Of a DNA stretch of 64,000 nt, positions 26,710 to 35,243 are shown piece by piece. The position numbers were made by a program, and so were the translations under genes. The stretch's first letter is position 1; the number at the start of each line of letters is the position of its first letter. This DNA is from Natronobacterium haloterrestre (lineage in GTDB: Archaea; Halobacteriota; Halobacteria; Halobacteriales; Natrialbaceae): assembly GCF_900112205.1 (NCBI RefSeq), contig NZ_FOKW01000010.1:62001-126000 (forward strand), given 5' to 3'. The notes below the pieces were generated by a model. It was not told the origin of the DNA. It saw only the letters and a program-made list of their open reading frames with translations, and ran no database searches.

Positions 26710-27669
26710 ATGGATTGTAACCGGTGTGACGAGGAGGCGGTCATGCACGCCGCCTACTCGGGACAGCACCTCTGTGCGGATCACTTCCGCGAGTCGGTCG
26801 AGAAGCGGGTACGCCGTCGGATCCGCCGCGACGACCTCGTCCCGCAGGACGCGACTCCCGAGGACCCGGAGACGTGGGTGATCGGGCTCTCCGGCGGCAA
26901 GGACAGCGTCGTTCTCACGAAAATTCTCCACGACACGTTCGCCGAGGACCCCCGCATCGAACTCGTCGGGCTGACGATCCACGAGGGGATCGAGGGCTAC
27001 CGCGACAAGTCGGTCGACGCCTGCGTCGATCTCTCCGCGGACCTCGACATCCGTCACGAACTCGTCTCCTACGCCGAGGAGTTCGGCATCGAGATGGACG
27101 ACGTCGTCGAGGACGACCCCGAGAACATGGCCGCCTGCGCCTACTGCGGCGTCTTCCGGCGGGACGTCCTCTCCCGGTACGCCGACGACCTCGAGGCCGA
27201 TCTCCTGTTGACGGGCCACAACCTGGACGACGAGGCCCAGACCGCCCTGATGAACTTCCTCGAGGGCGACGTCGAACAGATCGCCAAACACTTCGACGCG
27301 AGCCTCGGGCCCCTCTCCGAGCGCGAGGACCAGGAGGAGTTCGTCCCGCGGGCGAAGCCGCTGCGGGACGTCCCCGAGAAGGAGGTCGCCCTCTACGCTC
27401 ACCTCGAGGACCTCCCTGCACACATCACCGAGTGTCCCCACTCGAGCGAGGCCTACCGGGCCGAGATCCAGCAACTCCTGTACGACCTCGAGGAGAACCA
27501 TCCCGGAACGCGACACTCGATCCTCTCGGGGTACGAGGAACTGGCAGGCATCGCTGCCGAGCGCTACGGCGGGGACGACGGCGCGGACCTCCGGGAGTGT
27601 TCCGAGTGCGGGTCGACGACGACCCGCGAGGTCTGCCGGAAGTGCTCGCTGCTCGAGTCGCTGGCCTGA
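26710..27669 (+). CDS. ncsA: tRNA 2-thiolation protein NcsA (TtuA/Ncs6 family)
   Basis: 319-residue PP-loop ATPase that adenylates U34 of tRNA-Lys/Glu/Gln for 2-thiolation, with SAMP proteins as sulfur carriers in haloarchaea. Zinc knuckle MDCNRCDEEAVMHAAYSG with C22 and H25; PP-loop SGGKDS at 61-66; CAYCGVFRRD; a C-terminal CSECGS...CRKC ribbon. The ATG at 26710 is preferred to the GTG at 26686 because the family begins at the first zinc Cys. Single gene. Confidence 0.93.
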   Translation: MDCNRCDEEAVMHAAYSGQHLCADHFRESVEKRVRRRIRRDDLVPQDATPEDPETWVIGLSGGKDSVVLTKILHDTFAEDPRIELVGLTIHEGIEGYRDKSVDACVDLSADLDIRHELVSYAEEFGIEMDDVVEDDPENMAACAYCGVFRRDVLSRYADDLEADLLLTGHNLDDEAQTALMNFLEGDVEQIAKHFDASLGPLSEREDQEEFVPRAKPLRDVPEKEVALYAHLEDLPAHITECPHSSEAYRAEIQQLLYDLEENHPGTRHSILSGYEELAGIAAERYGGDDGADLRECSECGSTTTREVCRKCSLLESLA

Positions 27670-27758
27670 CCGCATCCGAGTTCGTCTACCCGATCTTCCC
27701 TTCGTCTTCCCGGTGCGACAGCGTGTGCGCCGTGTCATACACAGACCCTTCCGACGTC

Positions 27759-28571
27759 CTACTCGCCCCCTAATCGCCGTCGCGCCGCCTCGAGGTCGGC
27801 CGGCGTGTTGACGTTCAGGTGCCACCCCTCGAGTTCGATGCCGACGTACCGCCGTCGGTCGACCAGCGACTCGAGTGCGTCGGCGAGTTCGTACTCGTCG
27901 CCGTCGCTGTCGGCCCGGGTGACGGCGAGACACGCCGAAAGCAGCGCCGCGGTGTCGTGGGTCTGGACGCCCGCGGCGACGGAGGCCGCGTCATCGCTCC
28001 CCGCCGAACCGCCGACCGACGCATCGATCGAGCGCACGGTGCCGTCGCTCGTGAGGTCGCAGTAAGCCGTCGCCTCGGCTTCGTTCCTCGAGACGCGATC
28101 GAGCAGAAGGACGCCGTCGACGCCCGACTCGCGGTGGCGGTCGACGAGCCTCGAGAGATCGCAGTCGTCGGCGAAGACGTTGTCGCCGTTGACGAGGACG
28201 ACGTCTTCGGGAACGGACGGCGGAAGCGAAGTCGCGTCGGGGTCGCTCCCCCACCCGGCTCCCATCGGGGGCAGCGTCGCGTCGTACCCGTCGACGATCG
28301 CCCGGCGAACCGCGTGGGCGAGACCCTGCCGTTCGTGTTGCACCGCGTACGTGATCGGCACGCCTGCGATCGACTCGCCGACGCGATCGACGATCGCCTC
28401 GCGTCGGTATCCCACCACCAGGACGAACCGGTCGACGCCAGCGTCGACGAGTCGCCGAAGCGACCGCTCGAGGATCGGCTCGCCGCCCACCTCGAGCAGC
28501 GGCTTCGGCGTCTCGTCCGTATACGGCCGTAAACGAGTTCCGCGACCGGCTGCGAAGACGAACGCGTGCAT
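27759..28571 (-). CDS. Sugar-phosphate nucleotidyltransferase
   Basis: 270-residue NTP_transferase fold. N-terminal FAAGRGTRLRPYTDETPKPLLEVGG is the NTP-binding signature; VNGDNVFADD gives the metal-binding Asp. The C-end (LEGWHLNVNTPADLEAARRRL) is typical of glucose-1-P-thymidylyl/GlmU-N-like proteins. No hexapeptide acyltransferase domain, so it is a pure nucleotidyltransferase for a sugar-1-phosphate (glycan or compatible-solute synthesis); the exact sugar cannot be stated. Confidence 0.88.
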   Translation of the reverse strand: MHAFVFAAGRGTRLRPYTDETPKPLLEVGGEPILERSLRRLVDAGVDRFVLVVGYRREAIVDRVGESIAGVPITYAVQHERQGLAHAVRRAIVDGYDATLPPMGAGWGSDPDATSLPPSVPEDVVLVNGDNVFADDCDLSRLVDRHRESGVDGVLLLDRVSRNEAEATAYCDLTSDGTVRSIDASVGGSAGSDDAASVAAGVQTHDTAALLSACLAVTRADSDGDEYELADALESLVDRRRYVGIELEGWHLNVNTPADLEAARRRLGGE

Positions 28572-28680
28572 TCTCGAGTCCGAGTGAAAGACCGGTCTCC
28601 GCGGTTACGAACGTTCGGATCGAACTCGCTTCGAGAATCGGAACACGGATCGAACGCAGAAAGCGCCGACCGCGATTTGG

Positions 28681-29949
28681 TTACCGGATCACGTCGACGC
28701 CGTTTTGCTGTTCGATCTCCTCGCGACCACCGTCGCTCTGGGCACCGAAGCCGGTCTTCGAACTCGAGCGGGATCGGGATCGGGAGCGAGAGCCGGAGCC
28801 GGACCGCGAACTCGAGCCCGCGGAACCGCCGGTCGAGCCGACTTCTTCGACGTTGTTGCTGGCGTCGAAGTCGGCCTCGTCGAGCCCTTCGATGCTCGCA
28901 CGGGACTTGTCGGCCTGTTTCTGGGTCGTGGGACCCAGAACCTGCGCCGACTGGACGCCGGTCATGATCGCCATCACGCGGACCTTACCCTTGTAGTCCT
29001 CCTGGATGCGCGCGCCCCAGATGACGTTCGCCGAGGCCTCGAGGCGCTCGGTGATGTTGTCGGCGATACCCTCGGCCTCCTTCAGCGTGAGGTCGGGGCC
29101 GCCCGTGATGTGAACCAGTCCACCGGACGCGCCGCGGTAGTCGACGTCCAGCAGCGGGTGGTTCATCGCGTCCTTGACGACCTCGTCCGTCTTGTTCTTG
29201 TCCTGGGTCTCGCCGACCAGCATGACGGCGACGCCGCCCTGGTTCATGATCGTGGACATGTCGGCGTAGTCCAGGTTGATCAGGGACGGCTGGGTGATCG
29301 TCTCCGAGATGCCCTTGACGGTCTCGGCGATGATCTGGTCCATCACCGAGAACGCCTTCCCGATCGGCAGGTTCGGGACGTAGTCGAGCAGCCGGTTGTT
29401 GTCCAGGACGATGATCGAGTCGGCCTGTTCGCGAAGCTTCTCCAGGCCCTCCTCTGCCTTTACCGTGCGGGCACGCTCGACGTTGAACGGCGTCGAGACC
29501 ATCCCCACGACGATCGCGCCCTGTTCCTTGGCGATCTCCGACACGACGGGAGCGGCACCCGTCCCGGTACCGCCACCCATGCCGGCGGTGACGAACACGA
29601 GGTCCGCATCCCCCAGCACTTCCTTGATCGTTCCCTGGGCCATCTCGGTGGCGCGCTCGCCCATCGACGGGTCGCCCCCGGCGCCGAGCCCGTTTGTCAG
29701 GGACTTGCCGACGAGGATCTTCGTGTCGGCCTCGATCATCTTCAGGTGCTGTTTGTCCGTGTTGATCGCGACCGTGTCCGCACCGTCGACGCCGATGTTG
29801 TACAGCCGGTTGATGGTGTTGTTGCCCGCACCGCCGCAGCCGACGATGACGATCCGCGGATCGCCGAACTCGTCGTCGTCGAGATCGACGTCCATATCGC
29901 GGGCCTCCTGTTCGGCGTTGTCGAGGGCGTCCTGAACGATATCCTGCAT
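28681..29949 (-). CDS. ftsZ2: Cell division protein FtsZ2
   Basis: 422-residue tubulin-fold GTPase of the constriction machinery; haloarchaea have FtsZ1 and FtsZ2, and FtsZ2 drives constriction. N-terminal extension of 31 acidic residues, then [13 protein letters not shown], the GTP signature GGGTGTG (125-131), and the T7 loop region [16 protein letters not shown]-terminal tail ends NGVDVIR, the FtsZ2-type ending. Before it is an unusual Ser/Arg alternating linker. The gene is two bases from the stop of the ribbon-helix-helix gene cdrS upstream, so they are one operon. Confidence 0.97.
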   Translation of the reverse strand: MQDIVQDALDNAEQEARDMDVDLDDDEFGDPRIVIVGCGGAGNNTINRLYNIGVDGADTVAINTDKQHLKMIEADTKILVGKSLTNGLGAGGDPSMGERATEMAQGTIKEVLGDADLVFVTAGMGGGTGTGAAPVVSEIAKEQGAIVVGMVSTPFNVERARTVKAEEGLEKLREQADSIIVLDNNRLLDYVPNLPIGKAFSVMDQIIAETVKGISETITQPSLINLDYADMSTIMNQGGVAVMLVGETQDKNKTDEVVKDAMNHPLLDVDYRGASGGLVHITGGPDLTLKEAEGIADNITERLEASANVIWGARIQEDYKGKVRVMAIMTGVQSAQVLGPTTQKQADKSRASIEGLDEADFDASNNVEEVGSTGGSAGSSSRSGSGSRSRSRSRSSSKTGFGAQSDGGREEIEQQNGVDVIR

Positions 29950-29951
29950 CG

Positions 29952-30131
29952 TTACACCTTCGCCCAGTTGCGTTTGCGGGCTTGATCGGTCTGCCCGTCG
30001 TACTCCTCGTTAATCATTTCGCGCACGGCCGACCGGATCGCCTCGCTCCGGTTCGGGAACTCTCCCGAGTCGACCAGTTGCTCGACCTCTTCGATCTGCT
30101 GTTTCGGAATTCGCAGTGTCACACGCTCCAT
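29952..30131 (-). CDS. cdrS: Ribbon-helix-helix regulator CdrS
   Basis: 59 residues: [20 protein letters not shown], then [19 protein letters not shown], then a basic tail RKRNWAKV. This is a textbook MetJ/Arc-type fold: a strand with VTLRIP and two helices. In Halobacterium and Haloferax the gene directly upstream of ftsZ2 is cdrS, a regulator of ftsZ2 and division genes. Here the TAA stop (29952-29954) lies two bases before the ftsZ2 ATG, so they are co-transcribed. A cluster of GTCTTAC sites precedes it. Confidence 0.93.
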   Translation of the reverse strand: MERVTLRIPKQQIEEVEQLVDSGEFPNRSEAIRSAVREMINEEYDGQTDQARKRNWAKV

Positions 30132-30150
30132 GGTTGTATTCCCCGTTGAG

Positions 30151-30321
30151 GTAAGACGGCGGCGCGACCCTGTCTGACGCGCGTGTCTTACACCGGAAAC
30201 GCCCGCGAGCGGGCGAATTTCTCCGTTTCGTGTCCGCTGTAAGACGACCGTCTTACGCGAATAAAGCGATAACTGCCCAACGTAATAAAAGTTCCGGCGA
30301 TCCGAACGGTCAGTGTCTTAC
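30151..30321 (-). promoter_or_regulatory. cdrS-ftsZ2 promoter with five GTCTTAC/GTAAGAC sites
   Basis: Heptamers GTAAGAC or GTCTTAC occur at 30151, 30185, 30239, 30250 and 30315. The two at 30239-30256 form a perfect palindrome (GTAAGACG-AC-CGTCTTAC). The 30185 site extends to GTGTCTTACAC. Candidate TATA elements on the minus strand are CTTTATT (about 30258-30265) and TTTATTAC (about 30284-30293). The palindrome would lie next to or just upstream of the transcription start. Inference: these are operator sites for CdrL, CdrS or both. Confidence 0.6.
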
Positions 30322-30339
30322 GACTGTTCGGATGTATGA

Positions 30340-31071
30340 CTAGCCGGACTCGAGGACGTCCGCGGACGGCGTCCGACGGCCACAGCTCGGGCAGAACGCC
30401 CAGTCCGATCGGAGTTCGTCGCCGCAGTCGCAGAACAGCCGGCGGGACGCTTTCTCCCCGCAATTGGGACAGTAAACGTGGTCGTCGTCGACGGATTCTC
30501 CACACTGTCCACAGGTCGTGCCGGCGTCGTCCCGACTACGGTTCGGGTCGCGACCGTGCGTTCGGTTCTCGTCGCCGTCCCGGCCCGGATTCGGTTCCGA
30601 TTCCGGTTCTGGAACCGGATCGGCCCGATCCTCGGACGAGCCGACCTCCGCACGGACGCCATCCCCATCCCCCTCGAGCGAGATGGTGACGTTGACGTCG
30701 CGAGCGTTCGGTTCCGGCGCCGGAGCCCTCGAGCGGTGCGGCGTGGCGCGTTCTCCGTCCCAACCGCTGGGGCGAACACCAAACTGCGGGCCCCGACCGT
30801 GTGGGACCGGCTCGCGGTCCCGTTCCCCGGGCGGTGTAAGACGCTCGAACCGCTCGGCCAGAACCTCGTCTACGCGCTCGCGCACGAGGTCGTCTATCGC
30901 CGCCGCGGCGGGTTCCGCGCTCTCCGAGGCGTCCGAGACGTCCGAGTCACTCGAGTCACTGGAGTCGAGGTACGACCGGAGCGCCTCCCGCATCGCTTCG
31001 CTCTTGGAGAGTTCGAGGTCCTCGAGCTCGTCGACGAGCTCGTCCTCGGCGCGGAACGTGATCTTGCTCAT
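30340..31071 (-). CDS. cdrL: Ribbon-helix-helix / zinc-ribbon regulator CdrL
   Basis: 243 residues from ATG 31071. Residues 1-35 (MSKITFRAEDELVDELEDL, ELSKSEAMREALRSYL) are a ribbon-helix-helix. The middle is Ser/Asp/Glu-rich disordered sequence. The C-terminal 50 residues hold two zinc-ribbon knuckles (CGQCGE, YCPNCGEK, CDCGDEL, CPSCGRR). This layout and its position upstream of cdrS-ftsZ2 match CdrL, the longer division regulator described next to this operon in Halobacterium. The frame extends 14 codons upstream, but the TATA spacing favours 31071. Confidence 0.85.
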   Translation of the reverse strand: MSKITFRAEDELVDELEDLELSKSEAMREALRSYLDSSDSSDSDVSDASESAEPAAAAIDDLVRERVDEVLAERFERLTPPGERDREPVPHGRGPQFGVRPSGWDGERATPHRSRAPAPEPNARDVNVTISLEGDGDGVRAEVGSSEDRADPVPEPESEPNPGRDGDENRTHGRDPNRSRDDAGTTCGQCGESVDDDHVYCPNCGEKASRRLFCDCGDELRSDWAFCPSCGRRTPSADVLESG

Positions 31072-31077
31072 TCCCGT

Positions 31078-31108
31078 ATGGTACCATGTTGACACTCCCC
31101 CTATATCA
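31078..31108 (-). promoter_or_regulatory. cdrL promoter with a 10-bp palindrome
   Basis: CTATATCA (31101-31108, plus) reads TGATATAG toward cdrL, 30 bases from the ATG. Between them sits ATGGTACCAT (31078-31087), a perfect palindrome at the expected transcription start, a possible operator. Confidence 0.5.
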
Positions 31109-31162
31109 ATCATGCTGATAGTCGGCCGGATGGCGGGCCGGCGGTCGATTCGAATGATAACC

Positions 31163-31170
31163 CTTATATT
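31163..31170 (+). promoter_or_regulatory. tRNA-Tyr promoter
   Basis: CTTATATT lies 28-35 bases before the tRNA 5' end, the usual archaeal spacing. It is shared by position with the divergent cdrL region. Confidence 0.6.
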
Positions 31171-31197
31171 GTCCTCGGCGGTTACGTGTGAGTGCGA

Positions 31198-31271
31198 CCG
31201 CCCTTAGCTCAGACTGGTAGAGCAGTCGACTGTAGATCGACTTGTCCCCCGTTCAAATCGGGGAGGGCGGA
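31198..31271 (+). tRNA. tRNA-Tyr (anticodon GTA)
   Basis: A full cloverleaf can be drawn. Acceptor CCGCCCT (31198-31204) pairs with AGGGCGG (31264-31270), discriminator A 31271. The D arm is GCTC...GAGC. The anticodon stem GTCGA/TCGAC frames the loop CTGTAGA with GTA at 31232-31234, and the T stem CCCCG/CGGGG has loop TTCAAAT. No intron, CCA not encoded. The pair C1-G72 is the archaeal tRNA-Tyr identity element. Confidence 0.96.
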
Positions 31272-31532
31272 CTTCCTTCCTCGTCGAACTGTGGCTGAAT
31301 CGGAAAGCGACTTCTGAGTACCGCTTAGCAGTTCTACTGCCGGAATTGGGTTTCAGAAGTCGGACTCGTTTCAACCGTTTCGTGTCGAACAGACGCTCGG
31401 CGGCAGTGCTCGAGCACGACGCGTCTTACACGTTTCCGACGAAACTGCGTGTCCGGTTCTCTCCAGCACGGATCGATATAGTACATTCACTTCGAGAGCG
31501 AGAGGAGCAGGTCCCGATCCTCGAGAACCCGA

Positions 31533-31898
31533 TTACCACGTTTCGACGACGTACGGCCCGTCGACCACCTCGAGCCGATCGACGGCGCGGGCGCGACCGC
31601 TATCGGTCTCGCGAGCAGCGGAGAGGCGTTCTCGAACGCGACTCCCGAATCCTTCCTCTTTTTCCTCCCCGAGCGATTCGTCGAGGTGGAGCGTCAGCCG
31701 ACAGTCGACGACGACTGCCAATCCTTCGTCGCCGGCGTCGACCTCACCCAGTTCGAGCACGTCGGCGAAGCGAACGATATCGATCGACTCGAGCGCGTCC
31801 GCCGCGCCGACGGCCAGTTCGTCGCCGCGGTCGACGGGGACGTCGACGCACAGTGTTCCTTCGACGTGGAGTTCGGTGACGGTGTCGCGGCCGGACAT
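31533..31898 (-). CDS. Hypothetical haloarchaeal protein, 121 aa
   Basis: From ATG 31898 (MSGRDTVTELHVEGTLCVDVPVDRG). Strongly acidic and beta-rich at first (DELAVGAADALESIDIVRFADVLELGEVDAGDEGLAVVVDCRLTL, seen in parts), then a helical segment (VRERLSAAR) and a strand pair ending GPYVVETW. The amino-acid profile is much more protein-like than the opposite strand. No family was recognised. It follows the TenA pair on the same strand by 96 bases. Confidence 0.6.
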   Translation of the reverse strand: MSGRDTVTELHVEGTLCVDVPVDRGDELAVGAADALESIDIVRFADVLELGEVDAGDEGLAVVVDCRLTLHLDESLGEEKEEGFGSRVRERLSAARETDSGRARAVDRLEVVDGPYVVETW

Positions 31899-31994
31899 GG
31901 ACGACCGCACGCGCACGGGGGCCTTGAGTTGAGGTGGGGGATCGGCGTCGCAGGTCCGACCTTCCGTCGAGTCGCCGATCGGATCTCGGACGCG

Positions 31995-32795
31995 TTATCC
32001 GCTCGGCGATGCGTCCGCGTTTTCCGCAGCGCCGTGTTCGTACGCTTCGTCGAAGAACGCGACCTCGAGGGCGACGGTCCGACGGAACAGTCGCTCGACG
32101 CGACGCTGTCGGCGCGGCGAGAGGCTGGGGCCGACAGCGTCGAGTTCGCCCCGGAGCCAGTCGACGAACTCTCGGAACCCCTCGACGGCGTGGAGGTCGA
32201 TCCACTCGGCGTAGTAGAACGGCAGATCGGCTCCCGCGCTCGGCGGCTCACTTTCGGGGTCGCCGTAGGTCGTGGCGACGGTCGTCGCCCACTCCTCGTA
32301 GATCCACTCGGCGGGGACGAGCACCGCGAGCGTCTCCGCGTAGCCGCCCTCGCGGGCCGCACGGCCGAGCAGGTCGACGAAGGCGGCCGTCGTCTCGGTA
32401 CGCTCGGGGTCGGTCCACTCCAAGTCGGGAACCTCGAGCGCGTCGAACGACCGCCGGAAGTAGTCGTCCTCGTCGTCCGTGATCGTGTCGAGGAACTCGA
32501 TCAGTGGCCGTTTCGATGCCATGTCGGGAGCCTGTCCGACGGCGTGGCCGAACGCCCCGACGAGTTCGTCGACGAACGCGTAGTCCTGGACGAGGTAGGC
32601 AGCGTAGGCGTCCTCGGAGAGGGTCCCCGCGCCGAGTTCGTCGGTGAACGGATGCTCGACGGCGGCGGACCAGGTCGGTTCCGCACGGTCGCACAGCCAG
32701 TCGGTGAACCGCGGGTCGTCGGTATCGGCGTGGGTAGCGTACTCCTCGTACGCGCTGGGGACGTCCGTCTTCTCGGCCGTTTCGTCCGTCGTCAC
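31995..32795 (-). CDS. TenA family protein lacking the catalytic Cys
   Basis: 266 residues from GTG 32795, which overlaps the stop of the upstream tenA by GTGA. Helical TenA/PqqC fold (heme-oxygenase-like): DYAFVDELVGAFGHAV and ETLAVLVPAEWIYEEWA. Where the partner has P-C-M-Q-G-Y, this has P-A-E-W-I-Y (Ala 162), so it is of the TenA_E type. Such proteins act in thiamine-fragment salvage with a different chemistry. Extended N-terminus and an Ala/Glu-rich C-tail. Linked function with the neighbour is inferred from the overlap. Confidence 0.84.
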   Translation of the reverse strand: MTTDETAEKTDVPSAYEEYATHADTDDPRFTDWLCDRAEPTWSAAVEHPFTDELGAGTLSEDAYAAYLVQDYAFVDELVGAFGHAVGQAPDMASKRPLIEFLDTITDDEDDYFRRSFDALEVPDLEWTDPERTETTAAFVDLLGRAAREGGYAETLAVLVPAEWIYEEWATTVATTYGDPESEPPSAGADLPFYYAEWIDLHAVEGFREFVDWLRGELDAVGPSLSPRRQRRVERLFRRTVALEVAFFDEAYEHGAAENADASPSG

Positions 32796-33457
32796 AGCTC
32801 CCACCCCTCGAGCGTGTAGGCCATCTCCCAGAACCGGTACTCGAGTTTGGCGCTTGCGAGAAACGCCTCCCGCATCGCGTCGTGCTCGCCGGGGAACCGC
32901 GCTCCACAGTCGTCGACGAACTCGCGGCACCACGCCGTCGCCTCGCGGAACTCCTCGCTCGTATACATCTCGATGAAGGGGGCGTACGGGTTCCCCTCGA
33001 GGTCGTCGGCGAGGTCGGTCATGTGTTCGGCGACGTCGAGATACCCCTGCATACAGGGATAGAGCGCGGCGGCGATCTCCGCGAGCGAGCCCTCGTAGGC
33101 CGTCCGCACGAGGAAGTTCGTGTAGGCGACACAGGTCGGAGCTTTCTCGACGGACTCGAGTTCCTCGCGGCTGATCCCGTAGTCGGCGGCGAACTCGCGG
33201 TGCAGATCCATCTCGTGATCCAGCACCTCGTGGGCGACGCCCAGCAGGTGGGTCATCGTCTCCTCGTCGCGGGCTTTCGTCCCCGCGATCGAGAACAGCC
33301 GCGCGTAGTCGAGCAAGTACCGGTAGTCCTGTTTCACCCAGTGTTCGAACGCCGCCTCGTCGAGGGTGCCGGCGGCGAGTTCTCGGACGAACGGGTGATC
33401 CTTCTGTGCCTTCCAGACGTGTTCGCCCTCCTCGAGGAGTCGATCACTAAACGCCAT
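32792..33457 (-). CDS. tenA: TenA family aminopyrimidine aminohydrolase (thiaminase II type)
   Basis: 221 residues from ATG 33457 (MAFSDRLLEEGEHVWKAQ). Asp 44 (VKQDY) and Cys 135 (ALYPCMQGY) sit at the same positions as the catalytic residues of Bacillus TenA, so it should hydrolyse the 5-aminomethyl pyrimidine from degraded thiamine to HMP, or cleave thiamine. C-end FWEMAYTLEGW fits. Open frame continues upstream without family similarity. Two AT-rich elements (gcttatacc, gttataata, minus strand near 33485-33505) give the promoter. No TPP-riboswitch-like structure was seen in the short leader. Confidence 0.92.
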   Translation of the reverse strand: MAFSDRLLEEGEHVWKAQKDHPFVRELAAGTLDEAAFEHWVKQDYRYLLDYARLFSIAGTKARDEETMTHLLGVAHEVLDHEMDLHREFAADYGISREELESVEKAPTCVAYTNFLVRTAYEGSLAEIAAALYPCMQGYLDVAEHMTDLADDLEGNPYAPFIEMYTSEEFREATAWCREFVDDCGARFPGEHDAMREAFLASAKLEYRFWEMAYTLEGWEL

Positions 33458-33575
33458 CTGTACTCGCACGGACGGCCCGCTCCGTATTATAACTGGATGG
33501 TATAAGCCCATTTTAGAAACGAGCCAGCGTAGCGTCGAAAGTGGCGTTTTTGTTCGCTCGCGATAACAGTTCACC

Positions 33576-34394
33576 GTGTCGACTTCCGAAATCGCGGTCG
33601 TCGTCGGCGTCGCGCTGCTTGCAGGGTGTGCCACGGGAATCGGCGCGATTCCCACGCTGTACGCGGAACGCGTGAGTCACCGCGTCTACGACAGCGCGGT
33701 CGGCTTCGCCGCCGGGATCATGATCGGCGCGGCGGTGTTCGCCCTGATCGTCCCTGGCCTCGAGTACGGGTCGCCGATAGAGATCGTCGTCGGACTCGCG
33801 CTGGGAACCCTTTTCCTGCTCGTCGTCAACGCGTGGCTCCCGCATCTGCATCTCGACGATCCCGACGAGCCGAATCAGCCGCTCGAGGGGACGGGACTGC
33901 TCCGGACCGACGGCGTGAACGGGCAACGGCTCGCGGTAGAGGACGATATGCGGCGGGCACTGCTCGTGGGGAGCGCGGTCACGATCCACAACGTCCCCGA
34001 GGGACTGGCCGTCGGCATCGCCTTCGGGAGCGGCGAGGCCGGACTGGGGTTCGCCATCGCGACCGCGATCGCGGTCCAGAACGTCCCCGACGGGTTCGCG
34101 ATGGCCGTTCCGGCCTCCCGTGCGGGCATCTCCGACGCGAAGACGCTCCTCTACACGACCCTCTCGGGCGGCGTCCCGGAACCGATCGCCGCGGCCATCG
34201 GGTTCTCGCTGGTCGCGATCGTCACCGGGCTCTTCCCCGTCGCGGCCGGCTTTGCCGCGGGTGCGATGATCGCCGTCGTCTTCCGCGAGTTGATCCCTTC
34301 GAGCCACGGGCACGGCTACGCCGACACGGCGACGGCGACGTTCGTCGCCGGTTTCGCGGTAATGCTCGTGGTGGATACGGTGCTCGCGGTCTGA
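33576..34394 (+). CDS. ZIP family metal transporter
   Basis: 272-residue membrane protein with about eight helices, importing divalent metals (zinc and others). Metal-site motifs HNVPEG (138-143, helix 4) and QNVPDG (168-173, helix 5, with the usual His/Asn replaced by Gln) are seen. A His-containing loop (PHLHLDDPDEP, 89-99) lies between helices 3 and 4. Start GTG at 33576. It diverges from the tenA pair with a 118-base AT-rich gap. No metal regulator is adjacent. Confidence 0.9.
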   Translation: MSTSEIAVVVGVALLAGCATGIGAIPTLYAERVSHRVYDSAVGFAAGIMIGAAVFALIVPGLEYGSPIEIVVGLALGTLFLLVVNAWLPHLHLDDPDEPNQPLEGTGLLRTDGVNGQRLAVEDDMRRALLVGSAVTIHNVPEGLAVGIAFGSGEAGLGFAIATAIAVQNVPDGFAMAVPASRAGISDAKTLLYTTLSGGVPEPIAAAIGFSLVAIVTGLFPVAAGFAAGAMIAVVFRELIPSSHGHGYADTATATFVAGFAVMLVVDTVLAV

Positions 34395-34472
34395 GTGTTC
34401 AGTGGCGGACGATCGGTTCGCAGCCGGGGCCGTCGCGGTGGCTTTTTCCCGGAGATCGGGCAACGCTCGAGC

Positions 34473-35243
34473 ATGACCGTCGTCACTGACCTCCGGGACC
34501 GCGAGCCGATCGTCGGTACCTGGCTCACGCTGTCCGATCCCGCCGTCGCCGAGGCCAGCGCCCGCCTCGAGTTCGACATCGCCGTGATCGACCGCGAGCA
34601 CACCGCGCTCTCGCTCGAGACGGTGACCGAGATGGCCCGCGCGATAGACGCCGCCGGAACCGACACCGAGGCGCTCGTCCGGGTCTCCGAGAACGATCCG
34701 ACCGAAATCAAGCGCGTCCTCGACGCGGGCGTCGCCGGCGTGATGGCACCGATGATCGATACCGCCGAGCAAGCCCGGGAACTCGTCGCCGCGACGCGAT
34801 ACCCGCCCGAGGGCGTCCGCGGCGTCGGCATCGCTCGGGGGACGGGCTACGGCGACACGTTGTCGGACGCGGTCGCGAACGCGAACGACGAGGTCGCCAC
34901 CATCGCCCAGATCGAGACCCGCGACGGCCTCGCAAACGTCGAGGAAATCGCGGCGGTCGACGGCCTCGACGCGCTGTTCGTCGGCCCCGCCGATCTGTCG
35001 GCCGCGCTCGGGAACTTCGGGGAGTTCGAGGACGAGGCGTTCCGCGAGGCCGTCGACCGCGTCCTCGAGGCCGGCCACGCGGTCGACAAACCCGTGGCGA
35101 CGATCGCGCTCGAGCAAGCGGACGTACAGCGGTGGCTCGAGCGCGGGTTCGACGCCGTGGTAGCCGGGGTCGACGTCGACTACGTGCTCTCCGGGGGTCG
35201 AGACGCGAAGAACGCGTTCGAGGAGGCGGTCGAACCGCGGTAG
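34473..35243 (+). CDS. HpcH/HpaI aldolase family protein
   Basis: 256 residues from ATG 34473 (MTVVTDLRDREPIVGTWLTLSDP). Class II metal-dependent pyruvate aldolase fold: VIDREHTALS, GVAGVMAPMIDTAEQA, IAQIETRDGLANVEEI (metal Glu) and DALFVGPADLSAALG (metal Asp). It would cleave or form 4-hydroxy-2-oxo acids such as HKHD or 2-keto-3-deoxy compounds. No aromatic-degradation genes are near, so the substrate is open. Its stop touches that of the convergent subtilase gene. Confidence 0.89.
   Translation: MTVVTDLRDREPIVGTWLTLSDPAVAEASARLEFDIAVIDREHTALSLETVTEMARAIDAAGTDTEALVRVSENDPTEIKRVLDAGVAGVMAPMIDTAEQARELVAATRYPPEGVRGVGIARGTGYGDTLSDAVANANDEVATIAQIETRDGLANVEEIAAVDGLDALFVGPADLSAALGNFGEFEDEAFREAVDRVLEAGHAVDKPVATIALEQADVQRWLERGFDAVVAGVDVDYVLSGGRDAKNAFEEAVEPR

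Noticed and set aside
33458-33575. TPP riboswitch before tenA
   Set aside because: The gap is too short after the promoter elements and I see no CUGAGA-like core.
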